DNA of 44,237 nucleotides, taken from positions 1 to 44,237 of the IMG/VR virus record IMGVR_UViG_3300009009_000579; one strand, given 5' to 3'. This DNA comes from a virus. The notes beneath the pieces are model-generated. The model did not search any database. It was given only the letters and a program-made list of their open reading frames with translations, and had not been told where the DNA came from. A program made the translations under genes and the position numbers. This document shows, in pieces, positions 16,501 through 31,500 of the stretch; position 1 is the first letter of the stretch, and each line of letters starts with the position of its first letter.

Positions 16501-19500
16501 ATGGATTCTTTCAATAGACAGATCACCAAAATCACGAACCGATTGGATAACCAAGTTATCATCTCCTGTTGACAACATGTCCTTTTTCCAGTTCTCAAAT
16601 TCAACATTGAAAGAAAACGCTTCTGTAAGTTTATCAATTTCAGATTGAGTCGGCAGGTTATTTCTGAACTCAGTGGCTTTAGCTAAGAGGGCGTCTTTAT
16701 CCAAAAGGGTGTATGTGTTAAACGCGTCATCCCCTTTAAACTCCTTAACAGCCTCATCTAAAGATTTAGTAGTGTCTAGCAGCCAAGTCAAATATGTATC
16801 GGTGGCAGAGCTCAAATCGTCTAAATTAGCATTTCCAAATTTTTCAATTACGTCAGTACCTTTCAAACTTTCAAGGCGATTTCGCATTTTGTCAACTGAG
16901 GTTATCCCCTCATTTCTGAAATACGTTTCAACTTCTGGGGGCTTATCACCCTTAAGTTTTTCTATTGATGTCGTTAAGAAGTCGTCAAATTGTTTTTGTC
17001 TTTCTAAAGCAACTTTAGCCTTATCTTGGATAAAATCATAAACCTCAACAGGAGTCTTCTCTAATGAATTGGCTAAATCGATTAACCCTAGCTCACTCAA
17101 AGACAGCGCATCTTTGAGAACTGTGAACCCGCCGCGCATATCCCAAGTCTCATCTAAAGATATTTTCCCATGGTCTTTCATTGATTTACGCAAATCGATT
17201 AAATCTTGGAAAGAAGCAATTTGTGTAGATGCTACCTCTTCTAAACTACTTTTCGCATTTTCGAGTTCAGTGGTTATGTTTTCTAGAGATATTCCATAAG
17301 TATCTGAAACATATTTTATTTGTTCTAATGTAATAGTATTAAGTCTTTCCAAACTTGTGTAATCAAAATCGAATAATAGATTACTCACTTCAATCGGCTT
17401 TGGCTTTTTAAGGTTATCCAGTTTATTTTGTAAATCTTCTAATTCTGAATTATAATCCTTAACCACATTAATGACTGTAGTTGGGTCCAAACCTTTAGCA
17501 AGTAAAATGTTTAGGTTATCTGCAGTTGCTTCCCAGTTCAAACCTAATTCTTTTAAAGCGTCATCAATAACAGGAGGCTCTGTTTTTCTAAGTTCGTCTT
17601 GAATTTTTAACAGAGACAACTCAATAGGTTCTTTAAAATCTTCAAGTAATTTACCCCCTAACAAATCACTAAGTTTACCTTTATCAACAAAAGAAGAAGA
17701 TTCTATGTAATCAGTAATATTGTCAAATGATAGGTTGTCCTTGATCTGATAATAATAAGTTTCCATATCCGATTCTAATTTTTTAACATCACGATTTTCA
17801 AATACCGAATTCAATTGAGTATAAGTTTCCTTCACAACTCCCACAAGCTCGCTTAATTCTCCACTATAATTTGAATCTATTTTGAACTGCTCCCATTCAA
17901 CCAATGACCAATCAGTCAACATACTTTGGAGTTGAGGAAGCCCTAAAGTTAGACTAAATTTAGGAGTGCCAAGTTTGCTATCGTCAATGACTTTCTGAGT
18001 GTCTTTAATCCAAGCATTCTTATCGTCTACAGCTGCGTTAAATCTTTCAATGTCACTGTTATAAAAATCTTTTAAAGTAGCCAACGCATCCAAGTTAAGG
18101 AATTGTGAAGATGTTAAATTCTTTAAAGGATCTATCTCTTCTTTCTTGGGTTGAATTGACACTTTGCTTAAATCTGTATTCTTCAACACTTCTGTAAGTG
18201 ATGCAACATCATTATTGTAAACTTTCAACAACTCTGAGAAAGTCTCGTATGTCTTAGCATTACTCCATTTATTCAATAAATCTACCGGTAATACAACCGG
18301 CTCTTTAACCTCTGCAAAAATATCAGCTAAGGGATTATTAGTTAACAACTCCATATTATTTTTAGATGCCAACATGAATGCTTCAAAATTATCAATCGTT
18401 TTGTTGGTTGTGAACTCAAATAATTCTTTATAAGGTACTTCCTCAGTAACACTATCGCTTAATAATTTGTCTACCTCTTGTAAAGAGTCTTTAAACGTTC
18501 CCAGCACGGCATAATTGTCAAGAGTTTTATCTCTCATAAATGTGATCAAAGGTGACACATCCATCACTTTAGATTTGTTATATGCTAACCATTCTTGATT
18601 AACACCCATTATTTTGTTGCTAGCATCCGAGATAAATGAACTAACATCTTCATAGGGAATTATGCCTTCATACATCAAATTGGTTAAGTTTAGAGCATCA
18701 TTTGCTAGGAAAGATTCTAACTCGGTTAAAGATTTAGATTCAGTCCATTGAGATCCCTTTAAAACACCTGTCTTTGAATCGCCGATATCAACTCTAGCCT
18801 TTTCTAAAGAAGCGTCTATTTCTTTCATTTGTTTGATAAAATCACCCAATTGTGTATTGAATTCCTCTAAGCTCACACTAACATCAACTTGCTCAATCTC
18901 GTCAACTTTAGCTACAACATTTTTGTTTGCTTTTAACCAATCTTCAAAAGTTGACATATCTACCGCCTCAGGCATGGCAACAGAAAATTCATTCCAGAAT
19001 TCACCAAACCCTGCCAACACCACACTTTGATGTAAATTCAACTCTTTAATTTTCTTATTGTTCTCGTCTATCATTGCAAACTGGGAGTTATAATCACTTA
19101 TGGAAAATTCCTTAATTTGTTCAATGTGTTCAGTACCATAAGGAGTTTTTGTGACTTGTGTCATCCCACCCGTAGCCCGAGCTTTCTCAATCGTTTCATT
19201 TATAGATGCATTTTGACTTTCTAGTCTAACTCTGCGTGCTTTAATTACTTCGGCTTCTTTCTGTAAAGGACTTAAATCGCGTCCTTGTATTGTAGTATTA
19301 TTACCTTCTTCTTTACGTGCGGCTTCTTGTAATTTTTTAAAATTAGATGACCAAGTGTTAACCAGAGGGGTTAATCCTGCTGACAAATCTATGGTTGGTC
19401 TCAATTGTTCCCAAAACTTTCTTTGTTGATTAACACCGGCATTCGTTATTTCTTTAAACGCGTTGATAAAAGCCTCATGATCGCTCTTAAGACGATCCGC

Positions 19501-22500
19501 TTCTTCTTTAGCCCGTGTTGCAGCGTCCTCTCTAGCTTGTTGGTCAGCTTCAGCCTGTTGTTGTCTCGCATCTTCAGCAGCTTCTCTAGCCTCTTCAGCC
19601 CGTTGTGTATCAGCCTCTGCCATATCAGATTGGTTAGACGCGGCTTGAGCTTCATCTAATTGTTTACGAGTACGGGCATCTATTCCCACACTTGTAGCTA
19701 CGGGGCGTAAATCATCCTTAATTGATGACACAGTTGTCGCAAATTCTAACATTTGCTTTTGAACTTCAGGGTCGTTTAAAACTTGTTGCGTTATACTAAT
19801 TACCCCTTTAACTTGGTCTACAATTGATGCCAGAGAATTAGCAGCGGCTAAACCACCTGTTGTTAAAGCAGTCCCAGCAACCTGTCCACCCATCATCATA
19901 TCGATATTACTACTCATCAACGGACTAATGAAATTATCTTGTATTATAGTAGATATTTGTTCAACACCTGCATTGAATATAGCCTGATTCATTTGTTGCG
20001 TTATAGCCTCTGGACCTGATTCTTCCCAGTTTGTTAACATCGCACCCCAATCTAAATTAGAAAGTGAAGATTGCATATTTGCAGTTAACTTTTGAGAAGT
20101 GGTACCATATTCACTTAAGGCATTAGTCAACCCTGGAGTCAAGGAGGACAATTCTTTGAATTCTAAAGATAATTGATTCCAGTCAGACAGAGAATCTATA
20201 CTGAAGTCTTGTCCTGTAAATGCTTCTGCTAAATTTTCATATTGTGTTAAAATTGAAGACGATGTTAAATTATCCTTAACTCCTAATTCACTCAAGTTTG
20301 CATAAAATTGTTCAACATGATCGGCGGCGTTTATTAGCGAGTTTTGTCCGGTCTCATCTAAAGAGTTAAACACGTCTATAAACCCTGCCTTTGTTAAAGG
20401 TAACGATTGACCCAATGAAGAGAATAAGTCACTCAAATCTTGGAACGGTTTAATATTGTCGGTTGTTTTGAATACATCAATGAACTTATTTAATTTTTCA
20501 GTCCCAAAATTATCTAGATCCCCGGTTTCAAAATCACGGTTGAAATTGGTAGATTGATTGATCTCTTTCAACATATTCATTGATTCAAAATACTGTTTTA
20601 ATTCTGTACCTGCGTTAATAAGATTTTCTCTACCATCTGTAATTGTCTCAAAGAAACGACTCACATCCCCTATGCTCTTTGGTAACTCTTCACCAGCATC
20701 TTCAAAAATATCAGCTACAACTTTGTTGCTACGTGTATAATTTACATCCCCAGATTTACCCACAAGCTCTAAAAAATCAGTTAAGTTTTGTCCAGTGTCA
20801 ATATCATCTGGATTTATGTCTCCCATAGTTAACCCAATCTTTTGATAAAATTTACCTAAGTCCACAAGTCCTTTCAATTTCTCTTGCATGTCCTCTGCAG
20901 TCATCATTTCATCGTCAATCAAAGTTAGAGAATCGGTTATTGTTTTGTCGATTATTTTCTTTAACCCTGCGTCCATTATGTCGTATTCCCCACTTGTTAG
21001 GGATTCTGTTATAATAGCACGGCTAGTTTCTAATTGTTTAACAATAATCTCGGCAGTCTCTTGTCCTATATCACTATAACCAGCAGTTTTCATGGCTGCA
21101 ATTACCGAGTCCACATTAACCTCAGTTAAACCACCCAAGGCAGAGGAAAACTTCTGAACTAAGGCTTCGCCACGGGGCATCTTGGACAAGGCACCATCCC
21201 AAACTGACATTCTATTTTTGATTCCTAAAGTACCATCATTTAACTGTTGAGCAATGACGTTATATGTGTCAACCATACCGTTAGTCATATTCTCACCAGC
21301 AACAGTCAAGTTATTGAAGTAATAGCTCAAAGCTGTAGCTTTAGATAATTCCTCCATTTTGTTATTCCAGGCGTCCTGCTCACTACCACGATCATACATA
21401 GATGAGATTGTGAACGTATGCCCTTTTAACTTCTCATTAGCCTCACTGTAGCCTCCAATTAAAGATGAACCGAACTCCTCAATAGATTTTTTGAGAGCCT
21501 CAAATGACTTGTTAAGCTCTCTCATTTGCGCCCCAGATAACTCTTCATATTCCTCTTTTGTCTTTGTGCCTCCCAGTCCTTTTTTGCTCATTCGATTTAC
21601 TGTCCGAGCAGTAACACCTTCGTCTGAAATTGTTTTCTCAGTCCATGAGGCTTCCTTCTCATATTTGGCTCCTAATTTTCCTAATAACGCATTACCTAAA
21701 ATTTGAATTGCAGGACCCGCTATTTCTTTAATTCCAGGCGGTAACATTGTTGCAGCAGCAGTACTTAAACCTGCAACAGCAATACCTCCAAATTTTTGAG
21801 TATTACTGGCTCCAGATTGAGTGATAGATGATAATGCACCCAATGCAAAGTTTTGCCAAGCTCTTTTAACGTCTTCACCTCTTTGTAAGGATGCTGCTAT
21901 TTCAGCATCTTGAGCTTGCTTAGATAATTCAGAATGTGTCAATGTACTTTCCAAGAAATTAGCATTCGCCTCACTGTGTGCCTCTAACACCGATTCTAAA
22001 GCCTTACCTTGATCCTGACCTACCTTATACAAAACCTCGTCTGATTTTTTCTTTTGGTCTTCTATCAGTTTCAACTGGTCATTCATTAAACTAGCTTGTT
22101 GCTCACCAGCCTCTCCTATACCTTTCATTTGTTCTTTGAACGGTGTTAAATCAACGTTTTTAAATGCGTCTATTGTGGGATCATTTACAGCTTTAACCAT
22201 TGGATTGACAACAAACAACTTATTCTTTTCTTGTGCTTTCATCCAATCTTCTAAATCTGTTTTAATAACTCCCTTCTTAGAAGAAGAAGACTCCGTAACC
22301 ATCAATTTATTTGTAACTGCATCTTTAATGACCATGACAATGTGGTCAATATCTTTATCAATGTTGCTCCCTGCACGGGCACGACCCCGGCTATAAGCTC
22401 TATCACCATTGTCAATTCCTATAATGTCGCCTTCTTTAAGTGTATTAGTTAAACTAGCATGTTGTCCCACATCGCTAATTTTAACATTACCTGTTGCGTC

Positions 22501-25500
22501 AGCAATATTTTGAATGATACCATGAGCTGAATCTTTTACTGCTTTAAAATCCTCAGGTCCAAACACCGTTTTCCCTGCTTGTGAATTAATAGTCTCAAAG
22601 CTCTTTTGTGCCAGCAAAGATACCCAACCACTGCAATCAATTTTCTTAACTTCTAATAGCTTCTCCATACTTTCGGGTTTGCTATAATTAGAAATAGCAT
22701 TCTTACCTGCGTTGATAAAATAACCAACTTTAGCAGACATCGCTTTATCGACTTCTCCACTTAAGTTGTCTAACAATGCTGTTTTGGTATTGGTTACCAC
22801 AACAGGAGCTGCCGTTTGTATTGCCCCAACTGATTCTTTTAAGCCTGCCTCGTATTTCTTGAATTCGATAGGAACGGGCAATTTTTCCCATTTACCGCCC
22901 CATGATTTTAACCAAGCGTCAGATAAAGCTCTAAGGTCACTCCCATACCCCAACTTATTTTGTTTCAAATATGCGGCGGGTATGTTTTTTATTAGATATT
23001 CTTTGGGCACTTTTCCTGTTCTACCCATTAATAAATTTACAATATTTTTAAATCCTCCAGGACCTTGGTTGTGCATTCCCCAAGCCATTTGACCTTCTTT
23101 AATCCCCAAATTTCTAGCTTCAGACATCGTCTTTGTGCCAACTGTTTTTTGATTTTTGAAGTAATATTTCATGGCAGCTTCTGCACTTTTGTAAGGATCA
23201 TACCGCCCACCGGCAAAGTCTCTCATGCCTACTTCTTCCCAAGCTGGTTTTCCCATTTGATACACACCATAATAACTACCCTTGCCACCCCCACTTCGTG
23301 CTTTTTTATTAAAACTAGATTCCAAAGATGCCTTTCTTGCAAATTCAATAGGATTGATTCCATAAGCCAATGAAACTTTTTCTATAGCTTTAATTACTTC
23401 AGGATCTATTCCTGATTTATAAACCACCTTACCTGTAATCCCAGCAACAGGTCCTCCTTGTGGTGTAAATTCACTATCACTTGATTCAGAACTTGATCCA
23501 GAGTAAGATGATGAAGAATTAGCTACATTAATAACCGCGTTTTGTATGTCAAAAGTTTTTGGTTTATTTCTTTCAATCTCTTCTAAAGTTTTTATCATTT
23601 CATCTAAAGGATCAACTATATCAGCCGGTTTCATTTCTTCTAAAGGAGCTAAATATTTCTCTGTGTTTTTCAAAGGCTCCATTATAGCCTTATCGATTAA
23701 GTCCTTCACACCGCCAGTAGCTGCCCCAAAAGCATTTTTGATTGATGTTACATCTGGGTTAGCTTGTAATAATTTGGTAGCCTCGGCAATAACATCTTCT
23801 TGACCATTACCGAATTCTTTAAACCGCTTTTCGATTTCTGTGATGTTAAATTTAACCTTTTCCAAAGTCTTTGTGTTCAACGGGTTACCTTCAAATATCG
23901 CAACGTTTTTAAGTCTCTCTTCTATTACCTTTTTAGCACCTTCACTTGACGTTTCCAGGGCTTTACTTATAGATGTTAAGTCTGGATAAGCTGACATAAT
24001 GTCATTTACTTCTTTTGTCAAGGCATCACTACCTTTAGCAACGTTTGTAAGTTCCGTTTTTGTTTTCTCAATTGGGTCTAATAAATTCGATTTCAAAACG
24101 TCTTGTAATTCTTTTGATGCTTTTGGTAAATTGTCAGTCATTGTTTTCATTGTGCCGTTTTCACTCAAAAACTTATTAGCTTCCTCAACAAGAGTCTTAT
24201 TATCACCAGCTACCTTTTGAATAATTTGATTCACAACCCCGGTGTTTACTTTTAAAGTCTCAATATCCTTAGGCTTGAGTAATGACGTGAATTCTTTAGT
24301 ATCAAATATCTTGTTAAAATCAATATCCATTTTGACTTGACCGGTTTCAATATTACCCAACTTAGATATATTGTTTTCTAATACTGACTTCATGTGTGCT
24401 GTTTGATTCTTTAAAGTTTCTAGCATAGCCGCTTGTTGGTCTTTTAGGGGATTTATGAAACTATCCTCCAATCCTTTATTACCTGCCTTTAAAGCTGCAT
24501 TACCGGCGCTTGCAATCTGTTCTCGTTCTTTAGTGAAACTGGTTAGAATTTTCTCACTACCTTGGTCACTAACTCCCTTCAAAGTAAGAAGTTGAGCATT
24601 GATAAACTCGGTACTTTTTTCATTCAACGTTGTCAAATAATTCTGAAAATTAACTCGGTTTGTTTCAATCTCATTGGTAATTTCTTGTCCTCCGGACACA
24701 TCGTAAATTACAGGTTTCAATTGTTTCATCAAACCTTCTAACAAAAATGCGTTAAATTGTTTTTTGGTAAAATCATGAATAACTTTAACAGCGTCATCAA
24801 AATTACCTGTGTCTAATAAGGTAGAGAAAAATGAAGAAACCGCTTCTGTAACTGAGTCAATCCAAGATCTGAACGATTCAATTCTACTTCCTAAGGAATT
24901 ATCTAACTCTGTGTTAAATTCTGCCCACGATTTAGTTAACTCATTTAACTTATTAAGGTCTTCACTTATGCTAGGGGCATGTTTTTTCTTGTTTTCATCT
25001 AATTTTTCAAATTCGTCTGTGTACTCTTTCATCTTATTTCTAACATCTTTCACTGTTGCTGATTTACGCTCCGGTCTATCATCTGTTATATCCTTAACCG
25101 TTTTGAATATGTTAAGAGTATCCACTTCATTTACACCGGCTTTTAAGTCTTTCAACCCTTTGACAACATTCTTAACCTCGTCCCCATAAACTCGTGGGGC
25201 TTCCGGTTTGAATATTTCTGTGTTAAGTCTACCCATTCTAGACTTAAGCTGTTCAAATACATTCCCTATGTCTTCATCATTTTTACCTACATTCTTCAAT
25301 TCTCGGATTAAATCAATCGTTTGTGTGATCTTGTCAACATCACCATCAACCTCAATTTTATAACTGAAAACGCGATCACTAAGCTCAAATATATCTTCTT
25401 CTTTAGTCATCCGTTTATTAGTAGCCTTCAAATGATCCTTCATTTTCTTGTATTCTTCAGATTGCCAACGCAACTGGTCATCCCACTTTTTAGACTCAAA

Positions 25501-28500
25501 TTTCTCAGTATCTTTGAGTTCAGTCAACAGAGATTTTCTCTTCTCATATTGCGCTGTAATTTGAGTTAAAGTGTTATACTGACGGGTCAATATTTCTGCA
25601 GACTGCTTTTGGGCTTCGTTTAACTTAGATAAATCAACGTTGGGACCGAATAGTTGGGAGGATGTTTTTTCCCCATCGCGACTTTTACCGCTTAAATTTT
25701 GCTTCATATCCTCTAAAGAATTTTTTAAATTACCGCGCTCGGATATAAACTGGTCTATAAAGTTAGTTTCATTTTTTGCTAATGAGATCGTTTGGTTATT
25801 TAAGTATTCAGTTAACTCTATACGCTTTGAACTCAACTCATTAATCTCTTCTAATCGTGTCTTTTCCTTTTCCAGGATTTTGGTTTTCTTCTCTGCAACA
25901 TCTAAAGCTTGCTGTTGGCTTGCTGTCAGAAGCTCTCTGTTCAAAGCCATATCTCTAAGAATACCGGCGCCCTTCTCTTCTTCTCTACTAACAGCTAGGG
26001 CTCCTAATTCCCCCTGTGAAATCAAACCGGCTTTAAATCCTTGGTTTAAGTTAGTACCAACAGTATCTATAGGTTTAACTAACTCCTCTTGAAAAGCAGC
26101 TTTTTGTTTTAACAAATCGACGTCTTTAGTGCGAGCTTTATAATTTTGCAAAATTGCTTCTCGCTCTTCTTTGGTAGCCTTTACTAAATCAAGTTGGTAA
26201 TTTAATTCTCCGGCTTTTGTAGATAACCTTGCCTCCAATTCTGCTTTATCAAAACCAACGTCATTCAACTCGGCGATCATACCCACACTCCCGCCTTTCA
26301 AAGTGAGAATTTTGGTAAGTGAAGATCCTACTTCTGCTAAATTAAATTTCAACTCCTTAGCATACGAATTCTCTGCCTCGGACAACATAATCAATTGTTC
26401 AGTCTCTTCTTTTTTGGTTTGAATTGCTCTTATCTCCTCCTTAGATAAATTCAATCTGCCTGCCACTAACTCTAATAAAGCCCCTTCTCTTCCTAGTTGA
26501 ACGGCTGTTAATTTGTCAGTCTCTTCATTTAACATTTCTTGATAAATGACATTGCGAGCGTTATCGTCAACTGATAATTTAGGACTATTAAGTAGCGGCT
26601 TAAGATACTCTTGACTAACAGTTCTACCTAAAGAGGTTGTGGTAGACTGCTTATTTTCTAAATCCACAACTGACTTTAAAAATGACAACTCATCTTCTCT
26701 CAACTTAGCAGTTTGAATCAATTCTTCTGTTTTTTCCTTAGATAAATTCAAAGAATTAGCTTCAAATTTAATTAATCCAGTCAAAGAAGAAGTCATCGTT
26801 TTATACAAAACATTTGAGTGCTCTAATTCCTTTGTCCGTTCATAACTTTCAACATCAACAACCCCACTCTTAACCAAACCTGTCAGTTCATTCCCAACAC
26901 CCTCGAAAATGTCAAAGTTTTTGAGTTTGGTTTGATATGCCTCTCTTAAATCCGCCTGATAAGATGATACTATTTCTTGAATCTCGTTTGCATCTTTTCC
27001 AAAGTTTGTTAACATGAGTTTTAATTTATCTAATTCACTCATTTTGTCGAAAACTTCAGATTTTATAGCGTTTCTCAATGTGGTCAGTTTATTTTGAATA
27101 ATGGTATTCTCTAATCCCGCGGCTTCGTCAGTAGATAAACCAGAATCTCCAATTGTATCTTTGTACAGAAAACTAGCTTTGACACTTTCATCACCAATGT
27201 AGTCGTATTCGCTATGCTTGAACTTGTTTGTTAGTTCGTATAACTCTTTTAATTTACCTTGAGACTCAATTTTTTGTTTAATTAAGTCAACTTCTTCTCT
27301 TGAAAACTTTAGTCGTTTAAAAATTAAGTCGTTAATGTTTGATTCGTTTGAAATGTAAGTTTTATAAGCATCTGCCGCCGACTCAATCATCATTGCCGAG
27401 CTTAAATCATATTTCAAACTTTCCCGTTCCTCATCGCTAAATATGTCCTTGTTTGTTAATTGGTTAGCTATGTTCAGTTTATCATTGTCAGATTCAACAC
27501 GTTCTCGACTCATGTTTTTAGTTTTGTTTTTTAGTGTCATCATAGACCCTAAACTAAAAGCTTTAATTAAGCTATTCCTAAGCTCTTCCCCTTCCTTTTC
27601 AGTTCGGACCACCATATCCTTCATTTTTTCTGCTAAGAATTTCTCTTGCTCAGTGAGTCCCTCCATAACTTTCGATTGAATATGTTCAATCCCTATTTGC
27701 TGAGTTTTTTCGTATACCTTATAAACATCTTTGATATTTGTCAATGACGAGGGATCGACTTTAAACGTGGGTCTTAATACTAGATTCTCAGATAAAGATG
27801 TAATCTCCAGTTTGAAGAACTCCTTAACCGACTTTATTTTACCCAACATTTCGGCATGCACACCACCGGTCTCTCTTTTACCTACCCAATTATTTAAAAA
27901 TTTAGTGATTGGGTTGCTTTTGACTACTTCTGCCAGTTTTTCCAATTCCTTTTCAGAATCTTTTATCAACGTTGAACCGATCACTTGTTGAGAAGCCAAT
28001 AATGCTCGCTTTGTTTCAAGTTGTTTTAACTCCATTTGCTCTTCAATACTGTATTGCACACCTTTATATTCAATCACTTCTTTGAGATTTAAAATTTCGT
28101 CGTCTAACATCATTGTCATTTTCGCAACATTATCAACCCCCATCTTTGCTATTTTTAAAGATGCCGTGGGATCTATTTTAATCAAATCCTTTGCACTGGA
28201 GAATGAACTTGCTATTTTAGATTGAATATCTCCCATTACACCTAAAGAGAACTCTGTAGCACTTTCTAGTTTTTTCATCCCGTCTTCAATGCCCAAAAAA
28301 CCAACAACTTCCTCAACTGTTTTCCTGGATTGTAACTCAGTTAACTTAGCAGTTTGACTTTGAGTTTTTCTGCCCATAGAGGCAGTTTTTTTCAAAATAG
28401 CGTCTATCTCAAAATTGATTAAATTCTCCTGCTTTGTTATGGCATCCGCTGCATCATTTAAATCTTTGTACACTTTATCATCAAATCTTAAACCTGTTTT

Positions 28501-31500
28501 GATCATATAGGTTAAGGTAACGTCAGTTTCTATTTGATTGACTTCACTAGCAGTCAACTGAGACCCTGCTTTTTTGATTGCCAATGAAACATCACTATTG
28601 ATAGACTTAAGGATATCCTCTACTTTCTTTTTTGTATCTCCTAAAAGAGTGTCAGCACTGAAATCACCATCTTTTAATGCTTCGTTAAATGCCTTTATGT
28701 CTATATCCGGTTGAATAGCATACTTAACTTTCATACCTTCATTAGCTAACTTACCTGCGACATACCCCTCATCTTTACTGAATAGTCTTGTAAAGAAATT
28801 ACCACTATCCTTAGTATTCACTTTAGTGTTGTGCTTTTGTAATTCAGAAGTTGCATTTGTAATATCCAAGAGTTTTGTCTTTCTCAGAAAATTATCCGTT
28901 ATTCTAACAGACGTACTTAGATTGTTTAAATCGAGCTTAGCATGATCCTTTTGAATGACCGTTTCTAATTTTCCCAACGTGGCTGCAGATATACGATCAT
29001 ACTCGTCCAACAAAGACGTCATACTCAAATTGCCAACTTTTATAGCCTCTTGTTTAAGCACTCCCAACAGAGCTTGGTAACGTTTAGGTTCCTCAGTTTT
29101 AAGTTTGTCAATGTCAATATCAAAATCAATAGCAACCCCCACACTAGCCCCAGTCTTTGCGTATCGTGTATTAAGTTGGTTTTGAGTTTGGGTCATAGAG
29201 TCTCTAACTTGCTTAAACTCGCTTTCCTTACCTAAAATTTTACTTACAAGATTGGGATCTAACTTACTAATGTAGTTGTTAACCTCTGCTTTTAAGTTAG
29301 ACTCTACAGCCTTCTCTTTTTTGAACTCGGTCGCAAGGTTAATGAACTCTTTAGCATCATCATTACTTTTGCTGATTTCTTCTAAGAAAAAATCTTTAAA
29401 CTGTAAGACAGCTTTAGTTCTCAACATGCTCAAATTTTTATTAACATCTTCTTGTTTTAAATCCAGCCCTTCCCCACTCATGGGACTTTTCATTCTCTTT
29501 AATTGAGTATTTAGTAAATGGTCGGCACTCTTAAACTTCTCAAACATCAATGTGTAAAATTCATCATTACTTATATCTAAAGATTTAACAAACCCTTTGA
29601 TTAAATTGTTGTTGACTTCGTAAGCAATTTTAGGATTTAAATCTAGACCAACTCCTTTTGCTTGCTTAGTCACCAAATCCCGCTCGTCCTTTAAAGATCT
29701 AATTTGTCGTGTTGTGTCTATGCTTGCTTTGGTGTTTAAATACCCTGCTTTAATAAAATCCTCTAACTTGGTCAATTGGTCTGTTAGTTTAGTATATTGC
29801 TCAGTATATTCAACTCTTTTTATCCCTTGGACTTCTTCCTGTTTAGAAGCTTTCATTTTATTGTTGAGTTGGTATATGTCCTCAAATTGGTTTCTAGATT
29901 TTACAGGAGGTTCAACACTCACATCTACAGTTTTAACAAGTTGAGGTTCAACCAAAATTTCATAGCGCTTTTTTAGCATTTCTTTTTTAAGAATTGTGTC
30001 GTCTGCTATTAAGGTCACTGTTTGTGGAATGGGCTCCTCAAAATAAGACATGACGGCATTATAACCGCTGTATTCAAGGATTAAATTTTTTAAAGCTTCG
30101 CCATATTTTCCTAAACTTTCTGTTAATTGGTCAAACGACATATCCTCAATAACTTTAATAAAACTGTAAAATGCGGAGGCAACAGCTAAAACCAAAGTGG
30201 GTAATGTGGTTAACATGGTAAATAATTTGTTTCCCTTTTGAAAACCTACCATGGTTTTGTGCAAGAGAATAACAGCGGCAGTTAAAGCAGCCAGCAACAT
30301 TAACACATTGGGAGTGTCTTTTAAGAATATTCCTGTAATTGCCCCTACAATCAAAAATATCATTTTGTATTTACCAAACATGACAGAGAGGTACCCACTT
30401 TGGGCAATGGTTAGTAAAGATAAACCCATGATCACTAACGATAAATTGTCTACCTGTTTGGCAAAATTAACAATTAAAGGGGACATAACAGAAAACAGAG
30501 CGGCTATGATTCCCAAAGGATTGCTCACTTTAAAAAAAGCCATTCCCACTACAGTGATAACTGACACTATATCCAAGAAACCTATATTTAAACTTTTGAT
30601 TTTGTTGCTGATTGTGTCAAATAATTGCCCTACTCTTTCGAGCATAGTAACGTCTAAATTTTCTAAATCTACAGTTACAGTTTCCTGTAAATTATAAGAA
30701 ACGTATTTGTTAACTTCCTCTATAATTTGTGCACTATTCTTTTTATCTTTGAATTGTTGGTAATTCCTTAGTCCCATGTCCACGACACTATTGCCAGGGG
30801 CTGCACTTACAAATCCCAATTCAGAAGCATGGGCTTTATTCATTGTAGACTCTAAAGATAACCATCCCGTCATTACAGCTGCAATCCCCAATGTCCATTT
30901 AGCAAACGGGTTTAACGCTCCTAAACTCACAAAGGAAGATTTAACACTTCCCATTATTTGCACTATATAGGTTAAGGCAGAAATCAATGGGGTGAATTTC
31001 AATCCCACGGTCGAAAACGTCATGCTCATTATGAGACCCAATACTTTTAGCACAGCTGTTAATTGAGATATTACTCCCATTAAACTTTTAGAATGTTGGG
31101 TGATTAGAACAATAGATTTCAAGAAATTCAAATGAATAGCATTGCGTATAATCAAGAACACTTGCGCTAAACTTTTACCTTGTCTTATCAGTGAATACGT
31201 TTGAAATGAAATTGTAGCAAAGAATAACATTAGTACCGCGATAGGCAGCGATTTCTCAAAACTGAGAACGGCTGTAACAAGCAATCCAATAGCAGACACT
31301 AAGGCTAATAAAGGCAACATTGTTGATAACATCCCTATTTTCAGTAATGCTAGGGCGGCGGTTAAAAATCCAATGTAAGTTAAAGATTGTGACCACGAAT
31401 TATTCAAAAGGATGATGACGTTCACAACTGCCAACACTGGACTTATGAATGCTGATAACACGATCAAAGCTAACGTCATACTGGGAATTACAGCGTTCAT

